From positions 1 to 9,470 of the forward strand of contig JAEZMP010000331.1 of assembly GCA_023442215.1 (NCBI GenBank): a DNA stretch of 9,470 nt, written 5' to 3'. The translations under genes were made by a program, and so were the position numbers. This document shows, piece by piece, positions 1 to 5,961 of the stretch (positions within the stretch are counted from its first letter, which is position 1; the number at the start of each line of letters is the position of its first letter). The DNA comes from Pseudomonadota bacterium. GTDB lineage: Bacteria; Pseudomonadota; Alphaproteobacteria; Rhizobiales; Segnochrobactraceae. The notes under the pieces are model-generated. The model made no database searches. It had not been told where the DNA came from and saw only the letters and a program-made list of their open reading frames with translations.

Positions 1-50
1 GGAGATGCGGCGAATCGGCATACCGGCCATGCTTAGGCGAAAAATGCCAG

Positions 51-80
51 TCCCGGAAGCCTTTGCGGCCGGGAAGGCTT
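51..80 (+). terminator. Possible terminator hairpin of a gene left of the window
   Basis: AAGCCTT (57-63) and AAGGCTT (74-80) form a perfect 7-bp inverted repeat around a 10-base loop. An alternative pairing, TCCCGG (51-56) with CCGGGA (69-74), is also possible. Only three T residues follow (79-81), so the U-tract is poor. It lies about 15 bases after a TAG at 34-36 in frame 1, which would suit the end of an upstream plus-strand gene, but that gene is not visible. Confidence 0.35.
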
Positions 81-107
81 TGTGATTTGCACAGATTGTG
101 CTATATT
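80..107 (+). promoter_or_regulatory. Candidate sigma-70 type promoter for carD
   Basis: TTGTGA (80-85) and TATATT (102-107) are separated by 16 bases. The -10 box matches the consensus at five of six positions and the -35 box at four of six. No better pair was seen closer to carD. If used, it would start transcription near 114 and give a leader of roughly 285 bases before the carD start codon. This is a consensus match by eye, not a mapped start. Confidence 0.4.
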
Positions 108-272
108 TCCAGAACCATCGGAGAGCACCTGTTACCTCCTTGCCCAATCCGGCCTCATCTCCTCCTTTCATGGTGGAATAACGCAGGCGTCTTGTTTCGG
201 ACGTCTTGGTCGTGAGCGGAATTTTTCGGCGGAGCACAGGATCCTACGAGGCGGCACGAAGCGTGGCAGCGA

Positions 273-300
273 CCGGATCGCAGCGAATTGCGATGTCCGG
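273..300 (+). other. Stem-loop in the carD leader
   Basis: ATCGCA (277-282) pairs perfectly with TGCGAT (289-294) around a 6-base loop. The stem is extended by CCGG (273-276) pairing with CCGG (297-300) across a 2-base bulge (295-296). It sits about 100 bases before the carD start codon and has no U-tract, so it is not an intrinsic terminator. Any role in carD expression is only inferred from its position. Confidence 0.3.
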
Positions 301-383
301 ACTTCATTCTGCGCGTGACTTCGTCCAGGCGGATACGCATCGAGCAGCCGCATAGCACGCGGCGTCTCGGGCGCCAACGGCGC

Positions 384-388
384 AGGAG
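384..388 (+). promoter_or_regulatory. Ribosome binding site of carD
   Basis: AGGAG lies 10 bases before ATG 399, followed by a second GGA at 391-393. It decides the start in favour of 399 over the upstream in-frame codon at 288. Confidence 0.6.
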
Positions 389-398
389 CAGGATTCGA

Positions 399-1007
399 AT
401 GGCCACCACCACGGCAAAAAAGGCCCCTTCCAAGCACGGGTTCAAGGCGAGCGAGCACATCGTCTATCCGGCGCACGGCGTGGGGCAGATCGTGGCGATC
501 GAGGAACGCGAAGTCGCGGGCCACAAGCTCGAGCTCGTCGTCATCACCTTCGAGAAGGACAAGATGACGCTTCGGGTGCCGACGGCGAAGATCGCTTCCG
601 TCGGCATGCGCAAGCTGTCGGACGAGGCCACGGTGGAAAAGGCGCTCGGCACCGTGCGCGGCCGTGCGCGCGTGAAGCGCACGATGTGGAGCCGCCGGGC
701 CCAGGAATACGAAGCCAAGATCAATTCCGGCGACCTGATCTCGATCGCCGAGGTCGTGCGCGACCTCTACCGTGCCGAGAACCAGCCCGAGCAGTCCTAT
801 TCCGAGCGGCAGCTCTATGAAGCCGCCCTCGACCGGATGGCGCGCGAGATCGCCGTCGTGGCGCATATCTCGGAGACCGAGGCGGTGCAGCGCATCGAGG
901 CGCAGCTCGCCAAGAGCCCGCGCCGCGGCACTGCGAAGGCCGCGGACGAGGCCGTCGACGAAGATGCCGACCTCGAGGAAGTTTCCGAGCAGGACGAGGC
1001 CGCCTGA
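399..1007 (+). CDS. carD: CarD/CdnL family transcriptional regulator
   Basis: The product is 202 aa. CarD/CdnL proteins bind the RNA polymerase beta subunit and stabilise open complexes, especially at rRNA and growth promoters. The N-terminal RNA-polymerase interaction domain (about 17-75, with VYPAHGVGQI and a TLRVP strand) is followed by a helical DNA-binding domain (about 78-171). W97, in RTMWSRRAQEYEAKI, matches the conserved tryptophan that wedges into the -10 region in characterised homologues. An acidic Ala/Asp/Glu tail follows (183-202). ATG 399 was chosen because AGGAG (384-388) precedes it at 10 bases and the family begins near here. An in-frame start at 288 would add 37 Arg-rich residues unlike the family. 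The gene is monocistronic in this window and converges on smr, with a terminator between them. Confidence 0.95.
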   Translation: MATTTAKKAPSKHGFKASEHIVYPAHGVGQIVAIEEREVAGHKLELVVITFEKDKMTLRVPTAKIASVGMRKLSDEATVEKALGTVRGRARVKRTMWSRRAQEYEAKINSGDLISIAEVVRDLYRAENQPEQSYSERQLYEAALDRMAREIAVVAHISETEAVQRIEAQLAKSPRRGTAKAADEAVDEDADLEEVSEQDEAA

Positions 1008-1105
1008 AAACGCGCTGCTGATGGCCGTCCTCGCCGTCACGGGCAGCCGCCCTTCAGGGCCAGACGCACGCAGTCCGAAGCTTCGAATATAGAACACGTC
1101 GCTAC

Positions 1106-1139
1106 AAAAGGTGTCCGCGTGAACCGCGGGCGCCTTTTT
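1106..1139 (+). terminator. Intrinsic terminator downstream of carD, possibly bidirectional
   Basis: The 14-base arms 1106-1119 and 1125-1138 pair along their whole length, with two G-U wobbles, around a 5-base loop (TGAAC). The 3' arm ends in a run of five T (1135-1139). This is a textbook intrinsic terminator about 100 bases after the carD stop. On the minus strand the same hairpin ends in four T, so it could also stop transcripts of the tim44-mltA-smr operon, although it lies about 200 bases past the smr stop. Confidence 0.85.
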
Positions 1140-1276
1140 CGTTTACGCCCACCTGGCCGCAATAAGGCCTCCGCGCGTGTCGCTCCGGTGGACCGGCTCG
1201 CGCTTTTGAAGCTGGGGCGATACTGGGGCGACTCGCTGGCCCATCGGCAAGCGATCCAGGAAGATCACGTCTGCGC

Positions 1277-1295
1277 GGGGCAAGCGGAGCGCCCC
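1277..1295 (-). other. GC-rich stem-loop after smr
   Basis: GGGGC (1277-1281) pairs with GCCCC (1291-1295), and an inner GC pair is possible. It lies about 40 bases beyond the smr stop codon on the minus strand. No T-run follows on the minus strand, so at best it is a 3'-end stabilising structure. Confidence 0.25.
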
Positions 1296-1334
1296 GAGAT
1301 AGGACCGTGCGGCCGGCGCGTCACGTTGCGCGGT

Positions 1335-1937
1335 TCAGGGGCGGGGCCGGCGGATCGTGACGTAAAGCGCACCCGAGCCGCCGTGGGAGATCGTCGCTTC
1401 GCTGTAGCCCACCACGAGCGCGCGCGCCGCCGGCATGGCGAGCCAGACCGGCACCATGCGGCGCAGGATGCCGCGCTCCGGCTCGGCGAAGTCGAGCGGA
1501 ACGACGGAGCCGCCGCCTTTGCCCGTGATCACCAGCACGGTCTTGAGACCGCCGGCCTGCGCGCGGGCAAGAAAGGCCATCAGGCGCGCCTTGGCCGCCT
1601 CCTGGGTCATGCCGTGGAGATCGAGCCGGTCCTCGACGTCGTTGCGGCCGCTCTTGAGCCGCCGTACTGCGCGGCGCTCCAGCGGCACCATCGGCGGCGG
1701 TTTCGGTGGCGAGGCCGGGGGCTTTGCAGCCGCAGCGATGCCCGGCCGCGGGACCGGCGGCGCCGGACGAGGCGGCGACACCGCCGTTTCCACGGCGGCC
1801 TGCGGTGCGACAGTGGCGTCGCGCCGCCGCACGTGGCGGCCACGCTTCTCCGGCAATGGCTCGACGGTCGCGACCAGGCGCTCCCACAGCGCGCGGTCTT
1901 CCTCCGTCAGTCCGCGCCGCCTGCCTCGTCCGCTCAC
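1335..1937 (-). CDS. Smr (small MutS-related) domain protein
   Basis: The product is 200 aa. The C-terminal Smr domain (about 103-198) carries the family hallmarks LDLHGM (105-110), TGKGG (138-142) and HGGSGALYV (185-193). The D-x-H pair (D106, H108) matches the motif required for endonuclease activity in stand-alone Smr proteins such as E. coli SmrB, which cuts mRNA at collided ribosomes. Whether this protein does so is inference. A basic N-terminus (1-40) is joined to the domain by a Pro/Ala-rich linker (about 51-87), probably disordered. The start is GTG 1937, which overlaps the mltA stop in the sequence GTGA. GGAG lies about 10 bases upstream. The same frame stays open much further upstream, but that part is a shadow of mltA. 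There are no MutS ATPase or core domains, so this is not MutS2. Confidence 0.88.
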   Translation of the reverse strand: MSGRGRRRGLTEEDRALWERLVATVEPLPEKRGRHVRRRDATVAPQAAVETAVSPPRPAPPVPRPGIAAAAKPPASPPKPPPMVPLERRAVRRLKSGRNDVEDRLDLHGMTQEAAKARLMAFLARAQAGGLKTVLVITGKGGGSVVPLDFAEPERGILRRMVPVWLAMPAARALVVGYSEATISHGGSGALYVTIRRPRP

Positions 1938-3259
1938 CGCTGCGTCTCCACGCTGACGTCCATCGCCGGAATCGGGGCCCGCTCGGAACGGGGCGGTGCG
2001 GCGGGATGGACCGTCTGCTCCCTCGGGATGAGCAGCGTCATCGTCATGGCGTGGCGCAGCCGGCCGGCAATCACCCCTGCCGCCTCGCCCGAGCCGATAT
2101 AGAGGTCTCCGCGCTCCGGCCCCTTGATCGCGGAGCCGGTGTCCTGCGCCACGACCAGACGGTGCACCTCGCCTAGGCCGGGAATGCCGTTCACGGGGGT
2201 CGAAGGGGTATGGGCGTCGATCCACACCGGCATGCCGAGCGTGTGGAGCGAGGCATCGACGGCGAGGCTGCGGCCCGGTGTCAGCGGCACCTCGAGGGTA
2301 CCGAGCGGGCCGAGGCCGGGCTCCATGCCCTCGATCACCCGGAAGAACACGAACGACCGGTTGGCCGCGAGGATCGCCGGTGCCTCGGCGGGGTGGCTTT
2401 CCAGCCACGCCTTCAACCGGTCCGCCGTCATCTCGTCGCGCGAGATCGCGCCGCGCGCCAGCAGGATACGGCCGATGGCGGTGTACGGATAGCCGTTCCG
2501 GCCGGCATAGCCGAGGCGCAGGACATCGCCGTCTGGAAGACGGATGCGCACCGAGCCCTGCACCTGGGCGAAAAAGGCCTCCACCGGGCTCGCGACATAA
2601 GCGAGTTCCAGGCCGCGGCCGGCAAGCGCGCCGGCCATGATAGCCGCACGATCGGGATAGGGCGACACCTCTCCGTCTGGCGCCCGGCGCGCCGCCGTCA
2701 GCGAAATGTCGAGACCCGCGGGCCGGTTGGTCCCGTCCAGCGAGACGAGATCCGGCGGCAGGCCATATAGAGGAACGCTGAAGCGGGATGTCGGGTGGCG
2801 GGAGCCCTCGATCTCAGGCTCGAAATAGCCGGTGAGGAAGCCGGCCTCGCGCGGGCCGAGCGCAACCGCCTCGAAGTGGCGTTCGAAGAAGCGTCGCGCG
2901 GCGGCATCGCCTTGGTCCCGCGGCAAGGCGGAAGCCGCTCGGCAGACGGCGGTCAGCGCCGTGGGATCGACCAGCCCAAGGCCGCCCGGCGCCGGCGGCA
3001 TCTCTTCCATAGCCGCGCAGGAGCGCAGGAACGCCTTGAAAGCCTCGGACTGGCGGTCGTGGCTCCAGCCGTCCAACGCCGCCGGCCGGAACCTGCCGTG
3101 TGGGCCGCTCTCATCCGCAGCGGCGGGTTGCGCCAGCGTCATTCCCGAAACGAGGGCGACACACGACAGCAGACAGGCCAGCCTGGCCCCACGCACGCCG
3201 GAGGGCACCCTTGCGAACGCTCGTCCCCCCATGCTCCGCTGCGGGGCAGGCGACATCAT
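1934..3259 (-). CDS. mltA: Membrane-bound lytic murein transglycosylase A (MltA with 3D domain)
   Basis: The product is 441 aa. MltA cleaves the MurNAc-GlcNAc bond of peptidoglycan, forming 1,6-anhydro-MurNAc, in the periplasm. The N-terminus has basic residues, a hydrophobic stretch (about 25-44) and a likely signal peptidase I site near AQPAAA-D (44-49). A Cys occurs within the hydrophobic part (LLSC) but is badly placed for a lipobox, so unlike E. coli MltA this is probably not a lipoprotein. The MltA domain includes GYFEPEIEGSR (144-154) and a YGLPPDL segment. The 3D domain near the C-terminus has the three expected aspartates: D335 (AVDASLHTLG), D373 (QDTGSAIKG) and D385 (GDLYIG). ATG 3259 overlaps the tim44 stop as ATGA, and the stop overlaps the smr start. 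These joins suggest translational coupling. Confidence 0.93.
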   Translation of the reverse strand: MMSPAPQRSMGGRAFARVPSGVRGARLACLLSCVALVSGMTLAQPAAADESGPHGRFRPAALDGWSHDRQSEAFKAFLRSCAAMEEMPPAPGGLGLVDPTALTAVCRAASALPRDQGDAAARRFFERHFEAVALGPREAGFLTGYFEPEIEGSRHPTSRFSVPLYGLPPDLVSLDGTNRPAGLDISLTAARRAPDGEVSPYPDRAAIMAGALAGRGLELAYVASPVEAFFAQVQGSVRIRLPDGDVLRLGYAGRNGYPYTAIGRILLARGAISRDEMTADRLKAWLESHPAEAPAILAANRSFVFFRVIEGMEPGLGPLGTLEVPLTPGRSLAVDASLHTLGMPVWIDAHTPSTPVNGIPGLGEVHRLVVAQDTGSAIKGPERGDLYIGSGEAAGVIAGRLRHAMTMTLLIPREQTVHPAAPPRSERAPIPAMDVSVETQR

Positions 3260-3999
3260 TCCACCGATTCAGTGGCGACCAGCTTCCAGTTGGGATCGCG
3301 CTGGTCGGTGTCGCGGGCAAAGGTCCAGCGGTCGACCACGTCGGTCACCTTGTTGGGATCGCCCTCCACCACCGTCCCGTCCTTGGCGCGGGTCAGCGAA
3401 ACCAGCTGGCTTTCGATATGCACGACGACCTGCGCCGTCACGCCACGCATGGCGATGGCGACGATCTCGGCCTTGGAAATGCCGACGAAGGTCGATTCCA
3501 CCGTCTCGCCACGCGCCTCGCGTTCGGCGATGGCGCCGGAGAAGCCCTCGAACACCTCCTTCGACAGCAGCGGACGCAGCGCCTTGCGGTCGCCGCTGGC
3601 GAACGCGGTGACGATCATTTCGTAGGCGACACGCGCACCGGCGACAAATCGATCGGGCGCGAAGGAAGGATCCGCGGCGAGCAGGGCCTTGAGTCCGTCG
3701 TGCAGCTTTGAGCCTTCCGGGGCGAAGCGCTTCAGCGTCTCCTCGGCGGCCTGGTCCGGCGTGTCGTTTGCGGCCGGGAGGCGCGCGGTGGGCAGCGCGG
3801 TCACATTGTCGCGAGACGGCTGCTGCGCCGGTCCGGCATCCGCGTTCCCGTTGCCTGCCTGTCCGCCGCGACGGGCGAAAGGATCGAACGGCCGACCCTC
3901 GTTGCCTGTGCGCCGACCGAGCACGCTGCGCAGGCGCAGGAACACGACCACCGCCAGGACGATGAAGATAATATTATAGATGTCGAAGAATTCGCCCAT
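3256..3999 (-). CDS. Tim44/TimA-like domain inner-membrane protein
   Basis: The product is 247 aa. It starts with MGEFFDIYNIIFIVLAVVVF, giving an N-terminal membrane anchor (about 8-22). A basic stretch, a low-complexity Gly/Asn/Ala/Gln linker (about 45-85) and a C-terminal Tim44-like domain (about 87-246, ending in DPNWKLVATES) follow. In mitochondria Tim44 tethers Hsp70 to the import channel. Alphaproteobacterial homologues share the fold, but their role is not well established and I do not infer import. ATG 3999 is chosen because the family begins with this MGEFFD-type N-terminus. The frame stays open to 4179, but those 60 residues look non-coding. The ribosome site is weak (GGTCGGG just upstream; a better GGAGGG lies about 20 bases away). 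It is the first gene of the operon with mltA and smr. Confidence 0.9.
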   Translation of the reverse strand: MGEFFDIYNIIFIVLAVVVFLRLRSVLGRRTGNEGRPFDPFARRGGQAGNGNADAGPAQQPSRDNVTALPTARLPAANDTPDQAAEETLKRFAPEGSKLHDGLKALLAADPSFAPDRFVAGARVAYEMIVTAFASGDRKALRPLLSKEVFEGFSGAIAEREARGETVESTFVGISKAEIVAIAMRGVTAQVVVHIESQLVSLTRAKDGTVVEGDPNKVTDVVDRWTFARDTDQRDPNWKLVATESVE

Positions 4000-4453
4000 C
4001 ACACCCGACCGTTCGCCCGACCCTCCGAAGCTCCTTATCGGAAGAATGCGGATCTTCGACCCACTCCCTTGTGTCGCGGACTGAACCGCCACACGACACT
4101 TTCGCAAATCCCCACGGCGCTCGCGACCGTGCAACACCGCGATTGCGTGAACACTTCTTTCGCACCCGGCCGCCCGCACCGCCTACCTGAGGCGCCGCAG
4201 GCCTTCGGGCGACTGTGTCCGCAGGCCCGCTTCCCTCTATGTAAGCCACCTTCAAGCAGCATAAAGGGCCCGATACAAGTCCGTTGCCTTAGCGCCCGAA
4301 ATAGGGCGTTCAGCGAGATGAACCTCCCGAACCCCGATCATCGTCCTATATTGGCATGAATCGCGCATCCGCGCCTCCACACGTTCGCGACCGGCTCCGT
4401 TCATCTCGGCGAACGGAAACGGCAGCATCGAAAAAACCCGGAACGACGGCCGC
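4000..4453. other. Divergent intergenic region tim44 | fxsA
   Basis: This 454-base stretch should hold the outward promoters of the tim44-mltA-smr operon and of fxsA. I could not find a convincing -35/-10 pair for either. A TATATT at 4347-4352 on the plus strand has no good -35 partner. Also present are a stem-loop at 4291-4310 and a direct repeat CCGCAGGCC (4195-4203 and 4219-4227). Short open frames here show no protein-like features. Confidence 0.55.
4291..4310 (+). other. Small stem-loop upstream of fxsA
   Basis: AGCGCCC (4291-4297) pairs with GGGCGTT (4304-4310), with one G-U wobble, around the 6-base loop GAAATA. There is no U-tract on either strand, so it is not an intrinsic terminator. 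It could be a leader structure or a protein site. Nothing in the sequence decides this. Confidence 0.25.
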
Positions 4454-5017
4454 ATGGCTCCATTCGACAACAACCGCATTCCCGGCCAGGGACGGCCTAG
4501 GGCAACCTTCGGCCTCGGTGGCGTGATCGTCGCCGCGCTCATCGGCCTGCCCCTTGTCGAGATTGCCGTGTTCATCATCGTCGGCCGCGCCATAGGGGTG
4601 ACGGCGACCATCGGCCTCGTGCTGCTGTCGATGATCGCCGGAACGACGCTGATGCGGCGCCAGGGCTTCGGCGTGCTGCGGCGGATGCAGGCGGAACTCG
4701 ATGCAGGCCGGGTCCCGGGCGAGGCGATGGTCCACGGCGCGATGATCGTGCTGGCGGGCGTGCTGCTCATCATCCCGGGCTTCGTCAGCGATGTCGTGGG
4801 CCTCGCCCTGTTCCTGCCTCCGGTCCGGGACTTCGTCTGGTCGGCGATCCGCCGCCGCATCGAAATCGTGACCGTCGAGACCCGCGCCCCCGGCGGCCCC
4901 GGCCCCGTGGTCGACCTCGATGCCGACGCGTTCCGCCGTCGAGACGGACACGCCGGCGGCGAGCACGGCACGGGGGCTTCGCCTTGGATCATCCCACCAC
5001 CGGACGGCAGGCCGTGA
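4454..5017 (+). CDS. fxsA: FxsA family membrane protein
   Basis: The product is 187 aa. FxsA-family proteins are small inner-membrane proteins. In E. coli, overexpressed FxsA relieves the exclusion of phage T7 by the F plasmid, but the normal role is unknown. Hydrophobic segments run at about 21-47, 48-66 and 91-122. Family marks are GLPLVEIAVFIIVG (31-44), the loop with TTLMRRQGFGVLRR (64-77) and LIIPGFVSDVVGLALFLPP (105-123). The cytoplasmic tail (about 130-187) is polar, rich in Gly, Pro, Arg and Asp, and poorly conserved in the family. ATG 4454 directly precedes the family core. The ribosome site is weak (GGAAC about 10 bases upstream). fxsA is divergent from tim44 and lies upstream of secB on the same strand, with a 395-base gap. 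Confidence 0.92.
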   Translation: MAPFDNNRIPGQGRPRATFGLGGVIVAALIGLPLVEIAVFIIVGRAIGVTATIGLVLLSMIAGTTLMRRQGFGVLRRMQAELDAGRVPGEAMVHGAMIVLAGVLLIIPGFVSDVVGLALFLPPVRDFVWSAIRRRIEIVTVETRAPGGPGPVVDLDADAFRRRDGHAGGEHGTGASPWIIPPPDGRP

Positions 5018-5412
5018 ACCTCGCCGCGCGCCTTGTGAAGCGCGCGCGGAGCGTGGTAGAGCATCGGGCCGAAAATGCAGCGGAAAGCGTGGATATCACG
5101 CGGTCCGTGCGACGGCTCCGGCGTTTTCGGACCGGCTGGGCCGCCTGAAGCACACCGTCCGGAAGGGAAGGAACGGCGTCAACGATTCCGGCCGGGAGAT
5201 GGATATGCCGTCCCGGCCACCGGCATCGCGACGGTACCATCCGGAATGCGGAGACGACGGGTTCCGTGTCTCCCGGCCGGCCTTCCGAGCGGCGCTCGAC
5301 CCACGTAGCCAGACCGTCTCAACGAAAGATCCCGTGGAACTCCCGCCTCAACGCCGCGGGACACCGCCGCGGGATCGCGGCTCAACAACACCAAACCCAG
5401 CACGAAGGCACG
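5018..5412. other. Structured intergenic region fxsA-secB
   Basis: I found no gene in this 395-base stretch. Although open frames cross it, their translations are Arg/Pro-rich shadows. It holds several inverted repeats: GCGTG/CACGC (5087-5101), CGGTCCG/CGGACCG (5101-5107 and 5128-5134), CGAGC/GCTCG (5286-5298) and the nested structure at 5328-5376. A weak promoter-like pair, TTGTGA (5033-5038) and TAGAGC (5057-5062) 18 bases apart, might serve secB, with low confidence. No intrinsic terminator was seen after fxsA, so read-through into secB is possible. Confidence 0.5.
5328..5376 (+). promoter_or_regulatory. Nested stem structure in the secB 5' leader
   Basis: The outer arms GATCCCGTGG (5328-5337) and CCGCGGGATC (5367-5376) pair over 10 positions with one G-U wobble. 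Inside, TCCCGC (5341-5346) pairs with GCGGGA (5356-5361). The 3' side contains the 10-base unit CGCCGCGGGA twice (5352-5361 and 5365-5374), so either copy can pair with either 5' arm. It ends 36 bases before the secB start codon and has no U-tract. A regulatory role is inference. Confidence 0.4.
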
Positions 5413-5907
5413 ATGAGCAACACAGACAACGGCGCCACGGCCCATGCCGGCGCGGCAGCAGCTCCCTCGATCAACGTCCTCGGCCAGTACCTGAAGGATT
5501 TCTCGTTCGAGAATCCCCACGCGCCGATGTCGCTGCAGCCGCGGCAGGCGAGCCCGCAGATCAACGTCTCGGTGAACGTCAACGCCAAGCCGCTCACGCC
5601 GGCCGACGTCGAGGTGACGCTGACCATCGAGGCCAATGCCGGTGCGGAAGCCGACCTCCTGTTCCACACGGAGATCACCTATGCCGGCATCTTCCGGATC
5701 CAGAACGTGCCGCAGGAGCACATCCAGCCTCTGGTGATGATCGAGTGCCCGCGCCTGCTGTTCCCGTTCGCGCGCCAGATCGTCGCCGACGCGACCCGCG
5801 ACGGCGGCTTCCCGCCGCTGCTGCTCGATCCGATCGATTTCGCCGCGCTCTACCAGCAGAACATCCAGCGCGCCCAGGCCGCGGCAGCCGGCCTACAGCC
5901 GAACTGA
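5413..5907 (+). CDS. secB: Protein-export chaperone SecB
   Basis: The product is 164 aa, the usual size for alphaproteobacterial SecB. It is a cytoplasmic homotetrameric chaperone that keeps precursor proteins unfolded and hands them to SecA at the Sec translocon. Diagnostic segments are [17 protein letters not shown] (22-38), the beta strands around [10 protein letters not shown] (50-59), ITYAGIFRI (88-96), [14 protein letters not shown] (111-124) and [13 protein letters not shown] (131-143). The N-terminal 18 residues are Ala-rich and probably flexible. ATG 5413 is preceded by GAAGG at 4 bases. In-frame codons upstream to 5266 would add 49 residues with no family match. The gene lies 395 bases after fxsA on the same strand and converges with dnaQ. 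Exported proteins encoded nearby, such as MltA, are plausible but unproven clients. Confidence 0.97.
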   Translation: MSNTDNGATAHAGAAAAPSINVLGQYLKDFSFENPHAPMSLQPRQASPQINVSVNVNAKPLTPADVEVTLTIEANAGAEADLLFHTEITYAGIFRIQNVPQEHIQPLVMIECPRLLFPFARQIVADATRDGGFPPLLLDPIDFAALYQQNIQRAQAAAAGLQPN

Positions 5908-5918
5908 GCCCCGCCTAG

Positions 5919-5946
5919 CCCGCGCGCGACCGCTTCCGCGGGTTTC
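5919..5946 (+). terminator. Weak terminator candidate after secB
   Basis: CCCGCG (5919-5924) pairs with CGCGGG (5937-5942), followed by TTTC. The loop is 12 bases and the T-run is only three, so this is a marginal intrinsic terminator. The stronger hairpin at 5966-5995 lies just beyond it. Confidence 0.3.
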
Positions 5947-5961
5947 GGGCGCGGTATTTCG

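Larger units (their letters stand above)
1..398. other. Upstream region and long leader of carD, no convincing gene
   Basis: No reading frame here looks like a real protein. A short open frame at 82-318 and two minus-strand frames covering the region have compositions typical of shadow frames. The first 36 bases could be the last codons of a gene entering from the left (frame 1 reads GDAANRHTGHA then TAG at 34-36), but this is too short to identify. The region holds a hairpin (51-80), a promoter-like site (80-107) and a leader stem-loop (273-300), listed separately. Confidence 0.6.
1008..1334. other. Convergent intergenic region carD | smr
   Basis: This 327-base stretch lies between two convergent genes. 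I found no credible gene in it. It holds the strong terminator hairpin at 1106-1139, a two-copy direct repeat CTGGGGCGA (1212-1220 and 1223-1231), and a smaller stem-loop nearer smr (1277-1295) that has no U-tract. Confidence 0.6.

Noticed and set aside
82..318. Possible small gene upstream of carD (78 codons, plus strand)
   Set aside because: No ribosome site, no family resemblance, and the frame overlaps the promoter-like site. The composition looks non-coding.
168..1097. Long minus-strand open frame opposite carD (about 309 codons)
   Set aside because: It is antisense to a clearly identified CarD gene. Its translation is rich in Arg, Gly, His and Leu without any recognisable domain, as expected from the GC-rich complementary frame.
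1212..1231. Two-copy direct repeat CTGGGGCGA with an 11-base period
   Set aside because: Only two copies in GC-rich DNA with no flanking structure. Too little to call a repeat element or an operator.
1938..2408. Upstream extension of the smr frame
   Set aside because: The frame is open only because it shadows mltA. The overlapping GTGA join and the ribosome site place the start at 1937.
4000..4179. 60-codon N-terminal extension of the Tim44-like protein
   Set aside because: The family N-terminus is the MGEFFD-type membrane anchor at 3999. The extension has no such character and lies in the divergent promoter region.
4252..5064. Long minus-strand frames opposite fxsA
   Set aside because: They are antisense to a well-supported FxsA gene and show low-complexity Arg/Pro/Ser/Thr composition typical of a shadow frame.
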